DNA of 64,000 nt from Idiomarina rhizosphaerae (GCF_024159085.1 NZ_JAMZDE010000003.1:248001-312000); one strand, 5' to 3'. Positions 30,458 to 41,642 are shown, counted from the first letter of the stretch. Numbers and translations are program-made. Notes: generated by a model not told the origin, from the sequence alone.

Positions 30458-31722
30458 TTCGACGTCACCCTTTCTGGTACCGGTTTAGTCTTCTCGCGCT
30501 TACTGTAGAACCAAAGCAGCCCGAAGAATGCAAAGTACAGGAACGTAAATATCTGTGCGAATATTGTTGCAACAGGAGTTGCAGGTTGCGTTCCCAGATA
30601 ACCCAGCACAACGAAACTGATGGCAAATACGCCGAGGTTTAGCTTATGCAACAGGCTACGATAGCGAATAGAACGTACTCGTCCACGGTCTAGCCAAGGC
30701 AACAGAGCCAGGAAGACAATAGCAGCGAACATCAAAATAACACCAAACAGCTTGTCAGGCACCGCACGTAAAATTGCATAGAACGGTGTGAAATACCATA
30801 CAGGAGCAATGTGTTCCGGTGTCTTCAAGGGGTTCGCCGGCTCAAAGTTAGGCGGCTCAAGGAAAAAGCCTCCCATTTCCGGGTTGAAGAAAATAACGTA
30901 ACAGAACAAGAACAAGAACACGCCGAACCCGAATAAATCCTTAATAATGTAGTAAGGGAAAAACGGAATAGAATCGACAATGTCTTTCTTGTTAGTAAAG
31001 CGCTCGTGGAACTTAAACTTCGGCTTTTCTTCGTCTGGCACAGAGCCTTTAGGCTTCTTAGTATCGATACCGTCAGGGTTGTTCGAACCAACCTCATGTA
31101 AAGCGACAATGTGCAGGAACACCAGAATAACCAGTACTAGCGGCAGAGCAATAACGTGCAGCGCAAAGAAACGGTTCAGTGTAGCCCCTGAAATAACGTA
31201 GTCACCACGTATCCATAAGGTTAAATCATCACCAATAACTGGTATGGCACCGAATAGCGAAATAATAACCTGTGCGCCCCAGTAAGACATTTGTCCCCAA
31301 GGCAGCAAATAGCCCATAAAGGCTTCGGCCATAAGCACCAGGAAGATGAACATACCAAACAGCCAAATAAGTTCACGAGGCTTCTGGTAAGAACCGTACA
31401 TCATACCGCGGAACATATGCAGATAAACGACAACGAAGAACGCAGAAGCACCGGTGGAGTGCATATAACGCAACAACCAGCCGTATTCGACATCACGCAT
31501 GATGTATTCAACCGAGGCAAAGGCACCCTCGGCACTTGGCACATAGTTCATGGTTAACCAGACACCAGTCAGTATTTGGTTAATTAATACGATGGTTGCC
31601 AAAAAGCCAAAAACATACCACATGTTAAAGTTTTTTGGAGCCGGATACTGCGCCAGGTGGATGTTCCAGGTTTTGGTCATGGGGATGCGGGCATCCATCC
31701 ACTCTACAAATCGCTTAAACAT
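30454..31722 (-). CDS. petB: Ubiquinol-cytochrome c reductase, cytochrome b subunit
   Basis: Central integral subunit of the bc1 complex, holding two b haems and the quinone sites. 422 residues with eight or nine membrane helices and paired haem-ligand histidines in helices two and four (LLRYMHSTGASAFFVVVYLH and FALHVIALPLVLVILVFLH). The quinol-site PEWY of many species reads PVWYF here, which is seen in several proteobacteria. It overlaps petA by one base. Confidence 0.97.
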   Translation of the reverse strand: MFKRFVEWMDARIPMTKTWNIHLAQYPAPKNFNMWYVFGFLATIVLINQILTGVWLTMNYVPSAEGAFASVEYIMRDVEYGWLLRYMHSTGASAFFVVVYLHMFRGMMYGSYQKPRELIWLFGMFIFLVLMAEAFMGYLLPWGQMSYWGAQVIISLFGAIPVIGDDLTLWIRGDYVISGATLNRFFALHVIALPLVLVILVFLHIVALHEVGSNNPDGIDTKKPKGSVPDEEKPKFKFHERFTNKKDIVDSIPFFPYYIIKDLFGFGVFLFLFCYVIFFNPEMGGFFLEPPNFEPANPLKTPEHIAPVWYFTPFYAILRAVPDKLFGVILMFAAIVFLALLPWLDRGRVRSIRYRSLLHKLNLGVFAISFVVLGYLGTQPATPVATIFAQIFTFLYFAFFGLLWFYSKREKTKPVPERVTSK

Positions 31723-32312
31723 TATGCTTGCCCCTTATCTTCACCCACCAAAATGGTGTTATCGTCGATAAAATAATGTGGCGGCACGACCAGGTTCAGT
31801 GGTGCAGGAACACCTTGGAATACGCGCCCTGCTACATCAAATTTAGAACCGTGGCATGGGCAGAAAAAGCCAGACTCAACGCCCTCAACGTGCTCCCCCA
31901 TTCCACTAGCAAGATAAGACGGAGAGCAGCCAAGGTGGGTACAAATACCAACCGCAACGAAGAATTCTTCTTTAATTGAGCGATATTGATTTGCTGCATA
32001 AGGTGGCTGCTGCGGCTCTTGAGAATTCGGATCGCGAAGCTTGTCTTCGATATCACCTAATTCTTCAAGCATGTCCGGTGTACGGCGAACCACCCATACA
32101 GGCTTACCACGCCATTTAACACGGACTAGCTGGCCAGGCTCAGCTTTGCGTATATTTACTTCTACGGGCGCTCCCGCGTTTTTTGCTTTCGCACTTGGGT
32201 TCCACGATGCTATGAAAGGAACGGCTACTGCTACCGCTCCGGCACCACCTACCACTGAGGTTGCGACAGTCAAAAAACGACGGCGGCCTTTATCTACAGG
32301 CGCATTGCTCAT
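31722..32312 (-). CDS. petA: Ubiquinol-cytochrome c reductase, Rieske iron-sulfur subunit
   Basis: Carries the 2Fe-2S cluster that takes the first electron from quinol. The cluster motifs CTHLGC and CPCHG are present. The N-terminus [18 protein letters not shown] is a Tat-type uncleaved signal anchor. I start at 32312, giving 196 residues; the longer frame to 32342 adds ten unsupported residues. Confidence 0.96.
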   Translation of the reverse strand: MSNAPVDKGRRRFLTVATSVVGGAGAVAVAVPFIASWNPSAKAKNAGAPVEVNIRKAEPGQLVRVKWRGKPVWVVRRTPDMLEELGDIEDKLRDPNSQEPQQPPYAANQYRSIKEEFFVAVGICTHLGCSPSYLASGMGEHVEGVESGFFCPCHGSKFDVAGRVFQGVPAPLNLVVPPHYFIDDNTILVGEDKGQA

Positions 32313-32414
32313 CCATCTATTCTCCAGTTTTGGACGCTCCACGATGCGTTGTCGCGAAGTCGGGAATTAGCTGCTGCTTTGTCCGCTTATGCGGATTACA
32401 GAAAATGCTTTGAG

Positions 32415-32443
32415 ATGATAATGAAAAGACACACTTTTTACAA
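32415..32443 (-). promoter_or_regulatory. Predicted promoter of petABC
   Basis: TTGTAA (32443-32438) and TATCAT (32420-32415), spacer 17 bp, between the rpsI terminator and petA. The leader would be about 95 nt. Confidence 0.55.
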
Positions 32444-32492
32444 GCTTAATAGCCGCCCTTATTGGTCTATTTCCATTTATTTTTGACATAAA

Positions 32493-32516
32493 AAAACCCA
32501 GCCGAAGCTGGGTTTT
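32493..32516 (-). terminator. Rho-independent terminator after rpsI
   Basis: Minus strand AAAACCCAGC-TTCG-GCTGGGTTTTTTT: stable stem, UUCG tetraloop and a run of seven T, about 20 bp after the rpsI stop. It separates the ribosomal genes from petABC. Confidence 0.92.
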
Positions 32517-32537
32517 GCCACAAAAAACAAAGACGAA

Positions 32538-32930
32538 TTAACGCTTTGAGAACTGTGGGCGTTTACGTGCTTTATGCAAGCCGATTTTCTTACGTTCAAC
32601 TTGACGAGCGTCACGAGTAACGTAACCTTCTTTACGTAATGGACCACGTAAAGCTTCGTCGTATTGCATTAATGCACGAGTAATACCGTGACGAATTGCA
32701 CCCGCCTGACCTGTAGTACCACCACCACTTACAGTGATGTACATGTCAAACTTTTCAGTCATTTCAACTAACTCTAATGGTTGACGAACAACCATTTGAG
32801 CCGTTTCACGACCAAAGTATTCGTTCAGTTCACGGTTGTTAATTTTGATGTTGCCGCTACCAGGACGCAAAAATACGCGAGCCGTGGAGTTTTTGCGACG
32901 ACCAGTACCGTAGTATTGATTATCTGCCAT
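32538..32930 (-). CDS. rpsI: 30S ribosomal protein S9
   Basis: 130 residues, usual length, with the [14 protein letters not shown] start and the basic tail RKRPQFSKR whose last Lys-Arg reaches the P-site tRNA. Cotranscribed with rplM, 17 bp upstream. Confidence 0.99.
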   Translation of the reverse strand: MADNQYYGTGRRKNSTARVFLRPGSGNIKINNRELNEYFGRETAQMVVRQPLELVEMTEKFDMYITVSGGGTTGQAGAIRHGITRALMQYDEALRGPLRKEGYVTRDARQVERKKIGLHKARKRPQFSKR

Positions 32931-32947
32931 AGTGTTCTTGCTCCGTA

Positions 32948-33376
32948 TTATATATCCAGTTGTTTAGGTTGTTGAGCAATATGGTTATGCTCAGTACCTG
33001 CGTACACTTTCAGTTTACGGAACATGGCACGACCCAATGGACCACGGGGTAACATACCTTTCACCGCTTTCTGAATGACCATCTCTGGTTTCTTAGCAAT
33101 CAGTTTTTCAAAACTGATTGATTTGATACCACCCGGAAATCCAGTGTGCGAGTAGTACATCTTGCCCTGAGCTTTATTACCGGTAACAGTAATTTTCTCA
33201 GCGTTAATTACAACGATGTAATCGCCGGTATCAACGTGAGGAGTATACTCAGGCTTATGCTTGCCGCGTAAACGACGAGCGATTTCAGTAGCTAAACGAC
33301 CTAAAGTTTTGCCTTCAGCGTCTACTACGTACCAGTCGCGTTTTACCGTTTCTGGCTTGGCTACAAATGTTTTCAT
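32948..33376 (-). CDS. rplM: 50S ribosomal protein L13
   Basis: 142 residues, matching the family, with motifs [17 protein letters not shown] and [21 protein letters not shown]. First gene of rplM-rpsI. In E. coli L13 represses its own operon through the mRNA leader, and a leader of about 145 nt with an AU-rich hairpin is present here. Confidence 0.99.
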   Translation of the reverse strand: MKTFVAKPETVKRDWYVVDAEGKTLGRLATEIARRLRGKHKPEYTPHVDTGDYIVVINAEKITVTGNKAQGKMYYSHTGFPGGIKSISFEKLIAKKPEMVIQKAVKGMLPRGPLGRAMFRKLKVYAGTEHNHIAQQPKQLDI

Positions 33377-33443
33377 TGTATAAAACCTACATTTTAAAAG
33401 TTCACGGACAGTAATTCCGGGCTTCCCCGCGAATCACAACAAT

Positions 33444-33465
33444 AAAAAAATGATAAAAATCATTT
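33444..33465 (-). promoter_or_regulatory. Attenuator-like hairpin in the rplM leader
   Basis: Minus strand AAATGAT-TTTT-ATCATTT-TTTTATT: a perfect but AU-rich 7 bp stem followed by U residues, within the untranslated leader and about 68 nt before the rplM ATG. It may serve as an attenuator or as part of an L13-responsive leader. Confidence 0.4.
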
Positions 33466-33529
33466 AGTTATCTGCTGCGACCGCTGCATTACGTTATGTA
33501 ACACAACGGACTGTAACGTGGGCTGCGCG

Positions 33530-33535
33530 GATTAT
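33530..33535 (-). promoter_or_regulatory. Predicted -10 element of the rplM-rpsI promoter
   Basis: A perfect TATAAT on the minus strand followed by CCGCGCAGCCC, a GC-rich discriminator of the type found at stringently controlled ribosomal promoters. The -35 hexamer is weak. Confidence 0.6.
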
Positions 33536-33573
33536 AGGAAAAATGCGGTTAAAGATCACGCATTTTCTGAAAT

Positions 33574-34689
33574 TTATGCTTTATGAGCCATTGCCAGATA
33601 TTCCTGACTTTGCATTTCCTGCAATCGGCTAACACAACGGCGAAATTCAAAAGTTAACTGGCCTTCCGTATAGAGTGCTTCAATACCCACATCAGCTGAC
33701 AAAATCAGTTTCACCCGGCGCTCATAAAATTCATCGACTAACGCGATAAAGCGGCGGGCCGTATCATCTTTCCCTGCGCCCATTTGCTCAACATTACTAA
33801 TCAATACCGCATGGTAAAGTCGGGCTATTTCCATATAGTCGTTTTGGCTACGGGCTGTCTTGCAAATGGAGGTAAAATCAAAAAACACTACATCGTCACA
33901 CTCTGCCCGAACGTCAATATCCCGTCCTTCAATTTCAATACAGTCTGATTCGTACCGCTCTTTACATTCCGGCGCTAGCTCTTTGAAGTATTTCCATAAA
34001 TTCTTATCGGCCTTTTCATCCAGTGGCGAATGAAAAATTTCAGCGCGCGTTAACGTCCTTAGTCGATAATCAATACCACTATCCACATTAACCACTTCGC
34101 AGTGCTGATTGATGAGTTTAATAGCAGGAATAAAGCGCGCCCGTTGCAGTCCGTTTTTATAGAGTTCGTCAGGAACAATGTTTGACGTGGCTACCAGCAC
34201 CACCCCTTTCTCAAATAAGTACTCAAACAGCCTACCCAGTAACATCGCATCGGTAATATCCTGCACAAAGAACTCGTCAAAGCAGACAACTCGTGCTTCA
34301 GCGGCAATGTTATCAGCCACAATGCGTAACGGATCACTCTGCTTATCCAGTTGTTTAAGTTCATTATGAACCCGGTGCATAAATCGGTGAAAATGGATTC
34401 GCCATTTACGCTCAATTGGCAGACTTTCAAAGAATGTATCAACCAGATAGGTTTTCCCACGGCCAACACCACCCCAAAAGTAGATGCCCTGAGGCTGATC
34501 TGGCTCTTTGTTAAACCACTTTTTCCAGCGCGACAGGTTCTGATATTGATGCCACTCAATAAGCTCATCATGCAATCTTTGCAAATGTTTAACGGCGTTG
34601 AGCTGCGCAGCATCTTTCGAGAAATCATTGTGTTCGATATCATACTGATAACGTTCTAGTGGAGACATTTGCTGTTTGGACACTACCAC
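33574..34689 (-). CDS. zapE: Cell division ATPase ZapE (AFG1 family)
   Basis: 371-residue P-loop ATPase of the AFG1/YhcM family; E. coli ZapE binds FtsZ and helps constriction under stress. Walker A GGVGRGKTYLVDTFF (about residue 72) and Walker B RVVCFDEFFVQDITDA are clear. The frame begins with GTG codons (34689 and 34683) behind GAGGTGAA; the first ATG at 34668 is too far from that site. Divergent from zapG. Confidence 0.93.
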   Translation of the reverse strand: MVVSKQQMSPLERYQYDIEHNDFSKDAAQLNAVKHLQRLHDELIEWHQYQNLSRWKKWFNKEPDQPQGIYFWGGVGRGKTYLVDTFFESLPIERKWRIHFHRFMHRVHNELKQLDKQSDPLRIVADNIAAEARVVCFDEFFVQDITDAMLLGRLFEYLFEKGVVLVATSNIVPDELYKNGLQRARFIPAIKLINQHCEVVNVDSGIDYRLRTLTRAEIFHSPLDEKADKNLWKYFKELAPECKERYESDCIEIEGRDIDVRAECDDVVFFDFTSICKTARSQNDYMEIARLYHAVLISNVEQMGAGKDDTARRFIALVDEFYERRVKLILSADVGIEALYTEGQLTFEFRRCVSRLQEMQSQEYLAMAHKA

Positions 34690-34787
34690 TTCACCTCAGT
34701 TGGGATTATCCTATAAGTTAATATGTTACCATGAAGGTGAAGCGCAGCAATCATTCGCCGCTGCGACAGCTTGTTCAGGAGTTAATT

Positions 34788-35252
34788 ATGAGTTGGATTA
34801 TTGGAGTTCTGTTGGTCGTTGCTGGTGCTATCATTGGCTTTTTTGCGGCTCGTTACAGCCAGTCGAAAGGCCAGTCAGGCGATCTCGAAGAGCAAGTACA
34901 GCAAAGTCAGCAGCGTTTAACCGACTACCAAAGAGAAGTTGCCGAACACTTCGCCACTGCAAACGCTATGGTCGAACAACTGGCAGATACGCAGCAGCGT
35001 TTACAAAGCTACTTGAACCAAAGTGCTGAGCTGCTGGAGAAAAGCGATGTACAAAGTGACCTGCCTTTTTTCGCAGAAGACACAATTAAGCAACTGCGCG
35101 TAGCAAATTCATTAAATAAAGACCACCGTTCTGGCCGTGATAGCTATAGCGCCAATGATATTCCCCGCGATTACACCGAGGGTTCCAGCGGCTTATTTTC
35201 AAACAACTATGAACAAGACCCAGAAAAAGCGCCGTCAAAAAAAACATCTTGA
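34788..35252 (+). CDS. zapG: DUF1043 inner-membrane protein ZapG (YhcB)
   Basis: 154 residues: one N-terminal membrane helix (IIGVLLVVAGAIIGFFAARY), a coiled coil (about 30-85) and a polar tail. YhcB/ZapG is linked in E. coli to division and envelope assembly. I start at ATG 34788 (MSWIIGVL), preceded by CAGGAGTTAATT; the frame runs 57 bases further upstream with no support. It heads zapG-degQ-degS, as in many gammaproteobacteria. Confidence 0.9.
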   Translation: MSWIIGVLLVVAGAIIGFFAARYSQSKGQSGDLEEQVQQSQQRLTDYQREVAEHFATANAMVEQLADTQQRLQSYLNQSAELLEKSDVQSDLPFFAEDTIKQLRVANSLNKDHRSGRDSYSANDIPRDYTEGSSGLFSNNYEQDPEKAPSKKTS

Positions 35253-35266
35253 AACATTTTTAGAGT

Positions 35267-35295
35267 GAACTCATATAGCCAACAGGCGGTCATAA
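35267..35295 (+). promoter_or_regulatory. Possible sigma-E-type promoter before degQ
   Basis: GAACTC (35267-35272) and TCATAA (35290-35295) with 17 bp between them resemble the GAACTT and TCTGA boxes of sigma-E promoters. The match is partial. Confidence 0.25.
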
Positions 35296-35310
35296 CTGGC
35301 GACCGCTTGT
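35282..35310. repeat. Inverted repeat between zapG and degQ
   Basis: ACAGGCGGTC and GACCGCTTGT can form a 10 bp stem with one mismatch around ATAACTGGC, 30 bp before degQ. No U tract follows, so it is not a classical terminator on either strand. Confidence 0.5.
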
Positions 35311-35339
35311 TAGTGCTTGATTAAGGAGTTACTCGAATC

Positions 35340-36695
35340 ATGAAAAGAGTCTTAGCATTATTCAGTTTAATCTGTGTTGTTAGCTTCACCTCTATACCTT
35401 CTGCCCAGGCTGGCATTCCTTTTTTTGGCAATGACGACGAACAGCCGACTTTAGCGCCGATGCTTGAGGAAGTCACACCCGCCGTCGTCAACATATCAGT
35501 AAAAGGCAAGCGAGAAGTGCGACAGCGCCTGCCGGAAGCGCTTCGTTTCTTTTTTGGCCCCAACTCTCCACATGAACAAGTCCGCGAGCGTCCGTTTAGA
35601 GGCTTAGGTTCCGGCGTGATTATTGATGCCGAAAAAGGCTACGTAGTAACCAATAACCATGTTGTTGACGACGCAACAGAAATTCTCGTCACTCTAAAAA
35701 ATGGCCGTGAGTTTGATGCCAAAGTTATAGGCACTGATGAGCGTAGCGACGTGGCTTTGCTAAAAATAGAGAACGGCGAAGACCTCACCGAAATAGAGCT
35801 TGGCAAGTCATCCGAGCTTCGAGTTGGTGATTTCGTGGTCGCTATTGGTAACCCTTTCGGACTTGGTCAGACAGTCACCTCCGGTATCGTTAGCGCTCTA
35901 GGCCGAGCAGGTCTTGGCATTGAGGAGTTGGAAAACTTCATTCAGACCGATGCCGCTATTAACAGCGGTAATTCGGGCGGAGCTCTGGTTACCTTAGACG
36001 GCGAACTCATTGGAATTAACACCGCGATACTCGGCCCTAACGGCGGCAATATCGGTATCGGTTTCGCTATTCCATCGGACATGATGAATAACTTAGTACA
36101 ACAACTGATTGAATTTGGCGAAGTTCGCCGCGGAGTACTGGGAGTCCGGGGTAACGATTTAACTCATGATGTTGCTCAGGCATTGAATATTCCGGTCAAC
36201 CGGGGGGCTTTTGTTTCACAAGTTGTACCGGGTAGTTCAGCAGCTGAAGCTGGTATTGAATCCGGCGATGTCATTATCTCAGTCGATGGGCAGACAATCC
36301 GCTCATTTTCGGAGCTTGGTGCAATGGTCGGCTCTATAGGTTCGGGGAACTCATTAAAACTTGGGGTGATTCGCGACGGTGAAGAGCAATCGATTAACGT
36401 CACCCTTGGTGCACAGGACATGTCTGTTACAGCTGAGTCAATTCACCCGGCTTTACAGGGCGCTACTCTTGCTGCAACGGATGGAAATGGAGTTGAAGTA
36501 GAGGAGCTTGAAGAACGTTCCCCTGCTGCGCGAATTGGCCTCGAGGAAGGCGATATTATTCAGGGCGTTAACAGAAAGGCAGTGAGCTCACTATCGGAGT
36601 TGCGGGCAGCAATTGAAGATAAAAGCGGCGTTATAGCCCTTAATATCAAACGAGGCGACAGTTCACTCTTTATTGTGTTGCGTAACGCAAACTGA
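35340..36695 (+). CDS. degQ: Periplasmic Do-type serine protease DegQ
   Basis: 451 residues: signal peptide (about 1-24, cleaved after AQA), trypsin-like domain with catalytic His (TNNHVVDDA), Asp ([10 protein letters not shown]) and Ser (GNSGGALV), then two PDZ domains (about 260-350 and 365-450). It degrades or refolds damaged envelope proteins. Two PDZ domains and the position before degS support DegQ; DegP-like function is also possible if no separate degP exists. Confidence 0.95.
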   Translation: MKRVLALFSLICVVSFTSIPSAQAGIPFFGNDDEQPTLAPMLEEVTPAVVNISVKGKREVRQRLPEALRFFFGPNSPHEQVRERPFRGLGSGVIIDAEKGYVVTNNHVVDDATEILVTLKNGREFDAKVIGTDERSDVALLKIENGEDLTEIELGKSSELRVGDFVVAIGNPFGLGQTVTSGIVSALGRAGLGIEELENFIQTDAAINSGNSGGALVTLDGELIGINTAILGPNGGNIGIGFAIPSDMMNNLVQQLIEFGEVRRGVLGVRGNDLTHDVAQALNIPVNRGAFVSQVVPGSSAAEAGIESGDVIISVDGQTIRSFSELGAMVGSIGSGNSLKLGVIRDGEEQSINVTLGAQDMSVTAESIHPALQGATLAATDGNGVEVEELEERSPAARIGLEEGDIIQGVNRKAVSSLSELRAAIEDKSGVIALNIKRGDSSLFIVLRNAN

Positions 36696-36707
36696 CATTG
36701 TGACAGG

Positions 36708-36740
36708 CAGGTGGTATCAGTGCTATGCTGATATCACCTG
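36708..36740 (+). repeat. Stem-loop between degQ and degS
   Basis: CAGGTGGTATCAG and CTGATATCACCTG form a 13 bp stem with a single G-U pair around TGCTATG. It lies 12 bp after the degQ stop and 18 bp before the degS ATG. There is no strong U run, so it may protect the degQ mRNA end or partly terminate before degS. Confidence 0.7.
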
Positions 36741-36758
36741 ATTTAACCGGAAGCTGGT

Positions 36759-37806
36759 ATGCAACAACTTTCTTCAACTCTACGATTCTTACTTCAGTCA
36801 GTTGGCTTAGGCCTAGTTGTTGCGGCTATTGTTATTATCGCTAAGCCTTTCTGGGCACAATCGGAATCATTAAGACAAAACAGCAACGAAATTACTTCCT
36901 TTAATCAGGCCGTCCGAAAAGCCGCCCCTGCCGTTGTGAATATTTATAGTATGGGGGAAATTCAGGGGTCTTATTATCAACCTCAATCATCACGTGTATG
37001 GCGTTTAGGTTCAGGTGTTATTATGGACTCTCAGGGCTATATTCTGACCGCCCATCACGTTGTCGATAACGTTGATAAAATTGAAGTCGCGCTGCAAGAC
37101 GGCAGACGCTATGCCGCTCAGTTAATTGGTAGTGACCGTTACACCGATTTAGCTGTACTGAAAATTGATGCGGAGAACCTACCGGTAATTCCCGTGCAGT
37201 CAACACGCCGCGTGCGGGTTGGTGACATTGTCCTTGCTATAGGTAATCCATACAATATTGGCCAGACAATTACACAGGGTATTGTCAGTGCCAGTGGCGG
37301 CCGGGTTGGCGTCAGCAATTCCTATTCCGATTTGATTCAAATGGACGCAGTGATAAACCAGGGCGCCTCAGGCGGTGCTTTGGTTAATAGCGCCGGAGAG
37401 CTTATCGGAATCAATAACGCCCGCTATAATTCGGCTTTTGGAGATGGCGGCGAAGGCATTTATTTTGCCGTACCCTATGAAAACGCTCGCAAGGTAATGA
37501 AAACCCTTATTCAGGAAGGTAAAGTGGTACGCGGATACATTGGTATTAGCGTTAATCCAAACTTTAGTGAAGAGCAATCACTATCGGGTATATTAATAAC
37601 TGGAGTTGAACGGAATAGTCCGGCAGCAAAAGCAGGATTACAACCAAACGACTTTCTGGTAGCTATTGGCGGTGACCCTGTTCGCTCTGCGCCGGAGGGC
37701 CTTGACCTGGTTGCGGGTAGTGAACCCGGCACTAAATTAGAAGTTGAATTTTACCGTAATGAAAAACGAATGACGACCACCGTAACAGTGGCCGAATTAC
37801 CCAGAT

Positions 37807-37808
<2 letters not shown>
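36759..37808 (+). CDS. degS: Regulatory site-1 protease DegS
   Basis: Inner-membrane protease that senses misfolded outer-membrane proteins through its PDZ domain and cuts RseA to release sigma-E. 349 residues: N-terminal membrane anchor (about 10-28), protease domain with His (TAHHVVDNV), Asp (TDLAVLKID) and Ser (GASGGALVN), and one PDZ domain (about 255-345). It ends in a hairpin shared with convergent murA. Confidence 0.96.
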
Positions 37809-39087
<1,279 letters not shown>

Positions 39088-39100
39088 CTAACCAACAACC

Positions 39101-39355
39101 TTATGGCATCATTAATTTTTTATCACGCGCCCAGTCTTCAGGCGTGTATGCTTTTATCGATACGGCATGGATTGAACCGTCGGCAATCAACGGGTTTAGA
39201 GGACCATACACGGCTTGCTGACGCTTAACACGACTCATATCTTTAAAGTCTTCACTGACAGCAATAATTTCTACATTAGCGCCTTCAGCTTTAACCAGTA
39301 GCTCTTCCAGAGAAAGCGCATCGTTCAGCAAAGTTTTTAGTTCTTCAGTATTCAT
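39101..39355 (-). CDS. ibaG: BolA-family protein IbaG (YrbA)
   Basis: 84-residue BolA-like domain with VYGPLNPLIADGSIHAVSIKAYTPEDW, containing the conserved histidine that helps bind a 2Fe-2S cluster with monothiol glutaredoxin. IbaG is associated with acid resistance and envelope balance. Between mlaB and murA, as in E. coli. Confidence 0.93.
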   Translation of the reverse strand: MNTEELKTLLNDALSLEELLVKAEGANVEIIAVSEDFKDMSRVKRQQAVYGPLNPLIADGSIHAVSIKAYTPEDWARDKKLMMP

Positions 39356-39392
39356 TGTTATCTGCCGTTGGCTTAAAAGTGAATAAGACCGC

Positions 39393-39704
39393 CTAGCTTA
39401 ACGAAAGCAATGACTCAACGCCACTAACGCGGGCAATTTGTTTTAGCTGCTCAGATGCGCCTATACAGGTTAACGGCCCTTTGCCATCGCCAATTAACTT
39501 GAGAATTTCAAGCAAAAAGGCAACACCGGCAGTGTCGATAACCTCGACATCGGTTAAATCAACCCGGGTTTCGCTTCCCACCGACCAGCTTTTGCGCTGT
39601 GACCACAGTTTAGCAACACTGTGACGAGTCAATGAACCGCTGAAAACCAACGTCTGATCATCGCTCACTTTAACGGATGTTAATTCTGCCTGTTGAGCAC
39701 TCAT
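39393..39704 (-). CDS. mlaB: STAS-domain phospholipid transport protein MlaB
   Basis: 103-residue cytoplasmic STAS protein that binds and stabilises the MlaF ATPase of the MlaFEDB transporter. The central DLTDVEVIDTAGVAFLLEILKL is the typical STAS helix with a conserved Thr. It overlaps the mlaC stop by one base. Confidence 0.92.
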   Translation of the reverse strand: MSAQQAELTSVKVSDDQTLVFSGSLTRHSVAKLWSQRKSWSVGSETRVDLTDVEVIDTAGVAFLLEILKLIGDGKGPLTCIGASEQLKQIARVSGVESLLSLS

Positions 39705-40375
39705 CAGAGTCCCTCTGCCGGGCTTTCTGCTTCGTCATCCGCCTTAATAGGCTCAGAAGCTTTCTTTTCAATCAGCTCGATAGTTTTATCAATACCATTG
39801 GCACGAATAACCGAAGAAATTTCACTTTGCTTACTGTTCAGCAAACTGACGCCTTCAACGACTAAATCGTAGGCCTTCCAGATTTCTTCATCAGAGTCGT
39901 AACGTATACGAAAATCGAGACGAATTTCCGGGCGCCCTTCTTCTTTTATTCGCGCCTTCACGACGGCCGAACGTGCATCATCAGAAATTTCCTGACTAGG
40001 TTCAAAAGTGACCTTATGCTTGTCCTCGTCATACTGAGTAAAGGCACGCGCGTAAGTTGCGACTAAGTAGTCATAAAATGCTTGGTAAAAACGCTCACGC
40101 TGTTCTTTTGTCGTGTCGCGCAAGTAACGGCCCAATACTTTCTTCGACGCATACATGTTATCCACATAAGGCATCATCTCGTCTTCAACGACTTCCTTTA
40201 GATAATTAGGATCTGCGTCAATTTTGTCTCTGTCCGATGCGATGCGATCAAAAGTTTTCTCTGCAACTTCTTTTAATAACTCTTGCGGATCATCGTTACG
40301 AATTAAATCGGCTGACGCGGATGCAACCAGTACTATGGTTACAAAAACAGCCGCTATCCATTGTTTTACTGCCAT
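39704..40375 (-). CDS. mlaC: Periplasmic phospholipid-binding protein MlaC
   Basis: Shuttles phospholipids between outer-membrane MlaA and the inner-membrane MlaFEDB complex. 223 residues with a signal peptide (about 1-23) and the MlaC/Ttg2D fold (YYQAF-type and YDLVVEGVSLLNSKQSEIS segments). The C-terminal tail is acidic, longer than in E. coli. Confidence 0.95.
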   Translation of the reverse strand: MAVKQWIAAVFVTIVLVASASADLIRNDDPQELLKEVAEKTFDRIASDRDKIDADPNYLKEVVEDEMMPYVDNMYASKKVLGRYLRDTTKEQRERFYQAFYDYLVATYARAFTQYDEDKHKVTFEPSQEISDDARSAVVKARIKEEGRPEIRLDFRIRYDSDEEIWKAYDLVVEGVSLLNSKQSEISSVIRANGIDKTIELIEKKASEPIKADDEAESPAEGL

Positions 40376-40392
40376 GGTGCTCTCCTTACCAC

Positions 40393-40860
40393 TTATTCAT
40401 TGCCCTGACTGAACAGAAACTGGCCTATCAGGTTTTCTAAAACCAATGCTGACTTGGTATCAGTAATAGTATCGCCGTCTTCCAACGTACCTACGCTATC
40501 GTCAATAAAGCCGGGTTCAAGTCCAAGATATTGCTCACCCAGGAGTCCTGACGTTAGCACCGACAGTGTACTGGCTTCAGAAAACTTGTCGTAATCTTTG
40601 CTAATACTCATTGTCACACGCGGCTCATAGTAGTCACCCGACAATGAAATATCAGTAACACGACCCACAACTACACCACCTACTTTCACCGGCGAGCGGA
40701 CTTTCAGGCTACCAACATTATCGAACTTAGCGTACAGGGTGTAACTGTCTCCCGATGTTGTCATAGTCCCGCTGGCTGCTCTTAATGCGATAAAGAACAA
40801 AGCCAAAATACCGACGACAACAAAAACGCCTACCCATAACTGTGTTTTTCTTGATTCCAT
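40393..40860 (-). CDS. mlaD: MCE-domain phospholipid transport protein MlaD
   Basis: 155 residues: N-terminal membrane helix (about 8-27) and one MCE domain (about 38-115) with the hallmark YAKFDNVGSLKVRSPVKVGGVVVG. Forms the hexameric periplasmic ring of MlaFEDB. Length is short, as for MlaD without a long tail. Confidence 0.96.
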   Translation of the reverse strand: MESRKTQLWVGVFVVVGILALFFIALRAASGTMTTSGDSYTLYAKFDNVGSLKVRSPVKVGGVVVGRVTDISLSGDYYEPRVTMSISKDYDKFSEASTLSVLTSGLLGEQYLGLEPGFIDDSVGTLEDGDTITDTKSALVLENLIGQFLFSQGNE

Positions 40861-40862
40861 GG

Positions 40863-41642
40863 TTATCCACCAAACATGATAGCTGTAAGAATAAAATCGA
40901 GTCCTAGAATTGCCAACGACGCAGTCACAACTGTTGACGTTGTCGCAGCACTGATTCCCGCAGAGGTTGGAACCGAACGATAACCTTTATACAAAGCTAT
41001 CCAGGTAACAACAAAGGCAAATACAATAGACTTAATAATGCCGTTCAGAAGATCATCCTGCCAATCGACTGCCGATTGCATAACTGACCAAAAAGCGCCT
41101 TCATCGACACCCAGCCAGCCAGAGCCAACCAGGTAACCGCCGTAAATTCCAACGGCTGAGAACATCAATGCCAGCAGCGGCATACTGACCACCCCAGCCC
41201 AGAACCGGGGTGCAATCACACGACGTAAAGGATCAACCGCCATCATCTCCAGGCTAGAGAGTTGCTCAGTGGCTTTCATGAGGCCAATTTCAGCAGTTAA
41301 TGCGGAACCCGCTCGCCCGGCAAATAAAAGTCCTGTAACTACAGGCCCTAACTCACGCAGTAACGACAGCGCAACCATAGGACCCAGACTTTGCTCGGCG
41401 CCATAATCCACTAAAATAGTGTAGCCCTGTAAGCCCAGCACCATACCGATAAATAAGCCACTGACGATAACGATGAGCATCGACAATACGCCGACGACAT
41501 ACATTTGTTTAATAAAGAGCGGCCAGGACTTAGCTGGTTGAGGTTTGCCAATAATGGCGCCCATTAACATAGCCAGGGCGTATCCAATACCCGCCAGGCT
41601 GTCCAGTACCTGGCGACCGACAGACTGTATAAACTGGATCAT
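40863..41642 (-). CDS. mlaE: ABC transporter permease MlaE
   Basis: 259-residue membrane protein, about five helices, with the conserved [26 protein letters not shown] segment of MlaE permeases. Its start overlaps mlaF by four bases (ATGA) and mlaD begins two bases after it. Confidence 0.96.
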   Translation of the reverse strand: MIQFIQSVGRQVLDSLAGIGYALAMLMGAIIGKPQPAKSWPLFIKQMYVVGVLSMLIVIVSGLFIGMVLGLQGYTILVDYGAEQSLGPMVALSLLRELGPVVTGLLFAGRAGSALTAEIGLMKATEQLSSLEMMAVDPLRRVIAPRFWAGVVSMPLLALMFSAVGIYGGYLVGSGWLGVDEGAFWSVMQSAVDWQDDLLNGIIKSIVFAFVVTWIALYKGYRSVPTSAGISAATTSTVVTASLAILGLDFILTAIMFGG

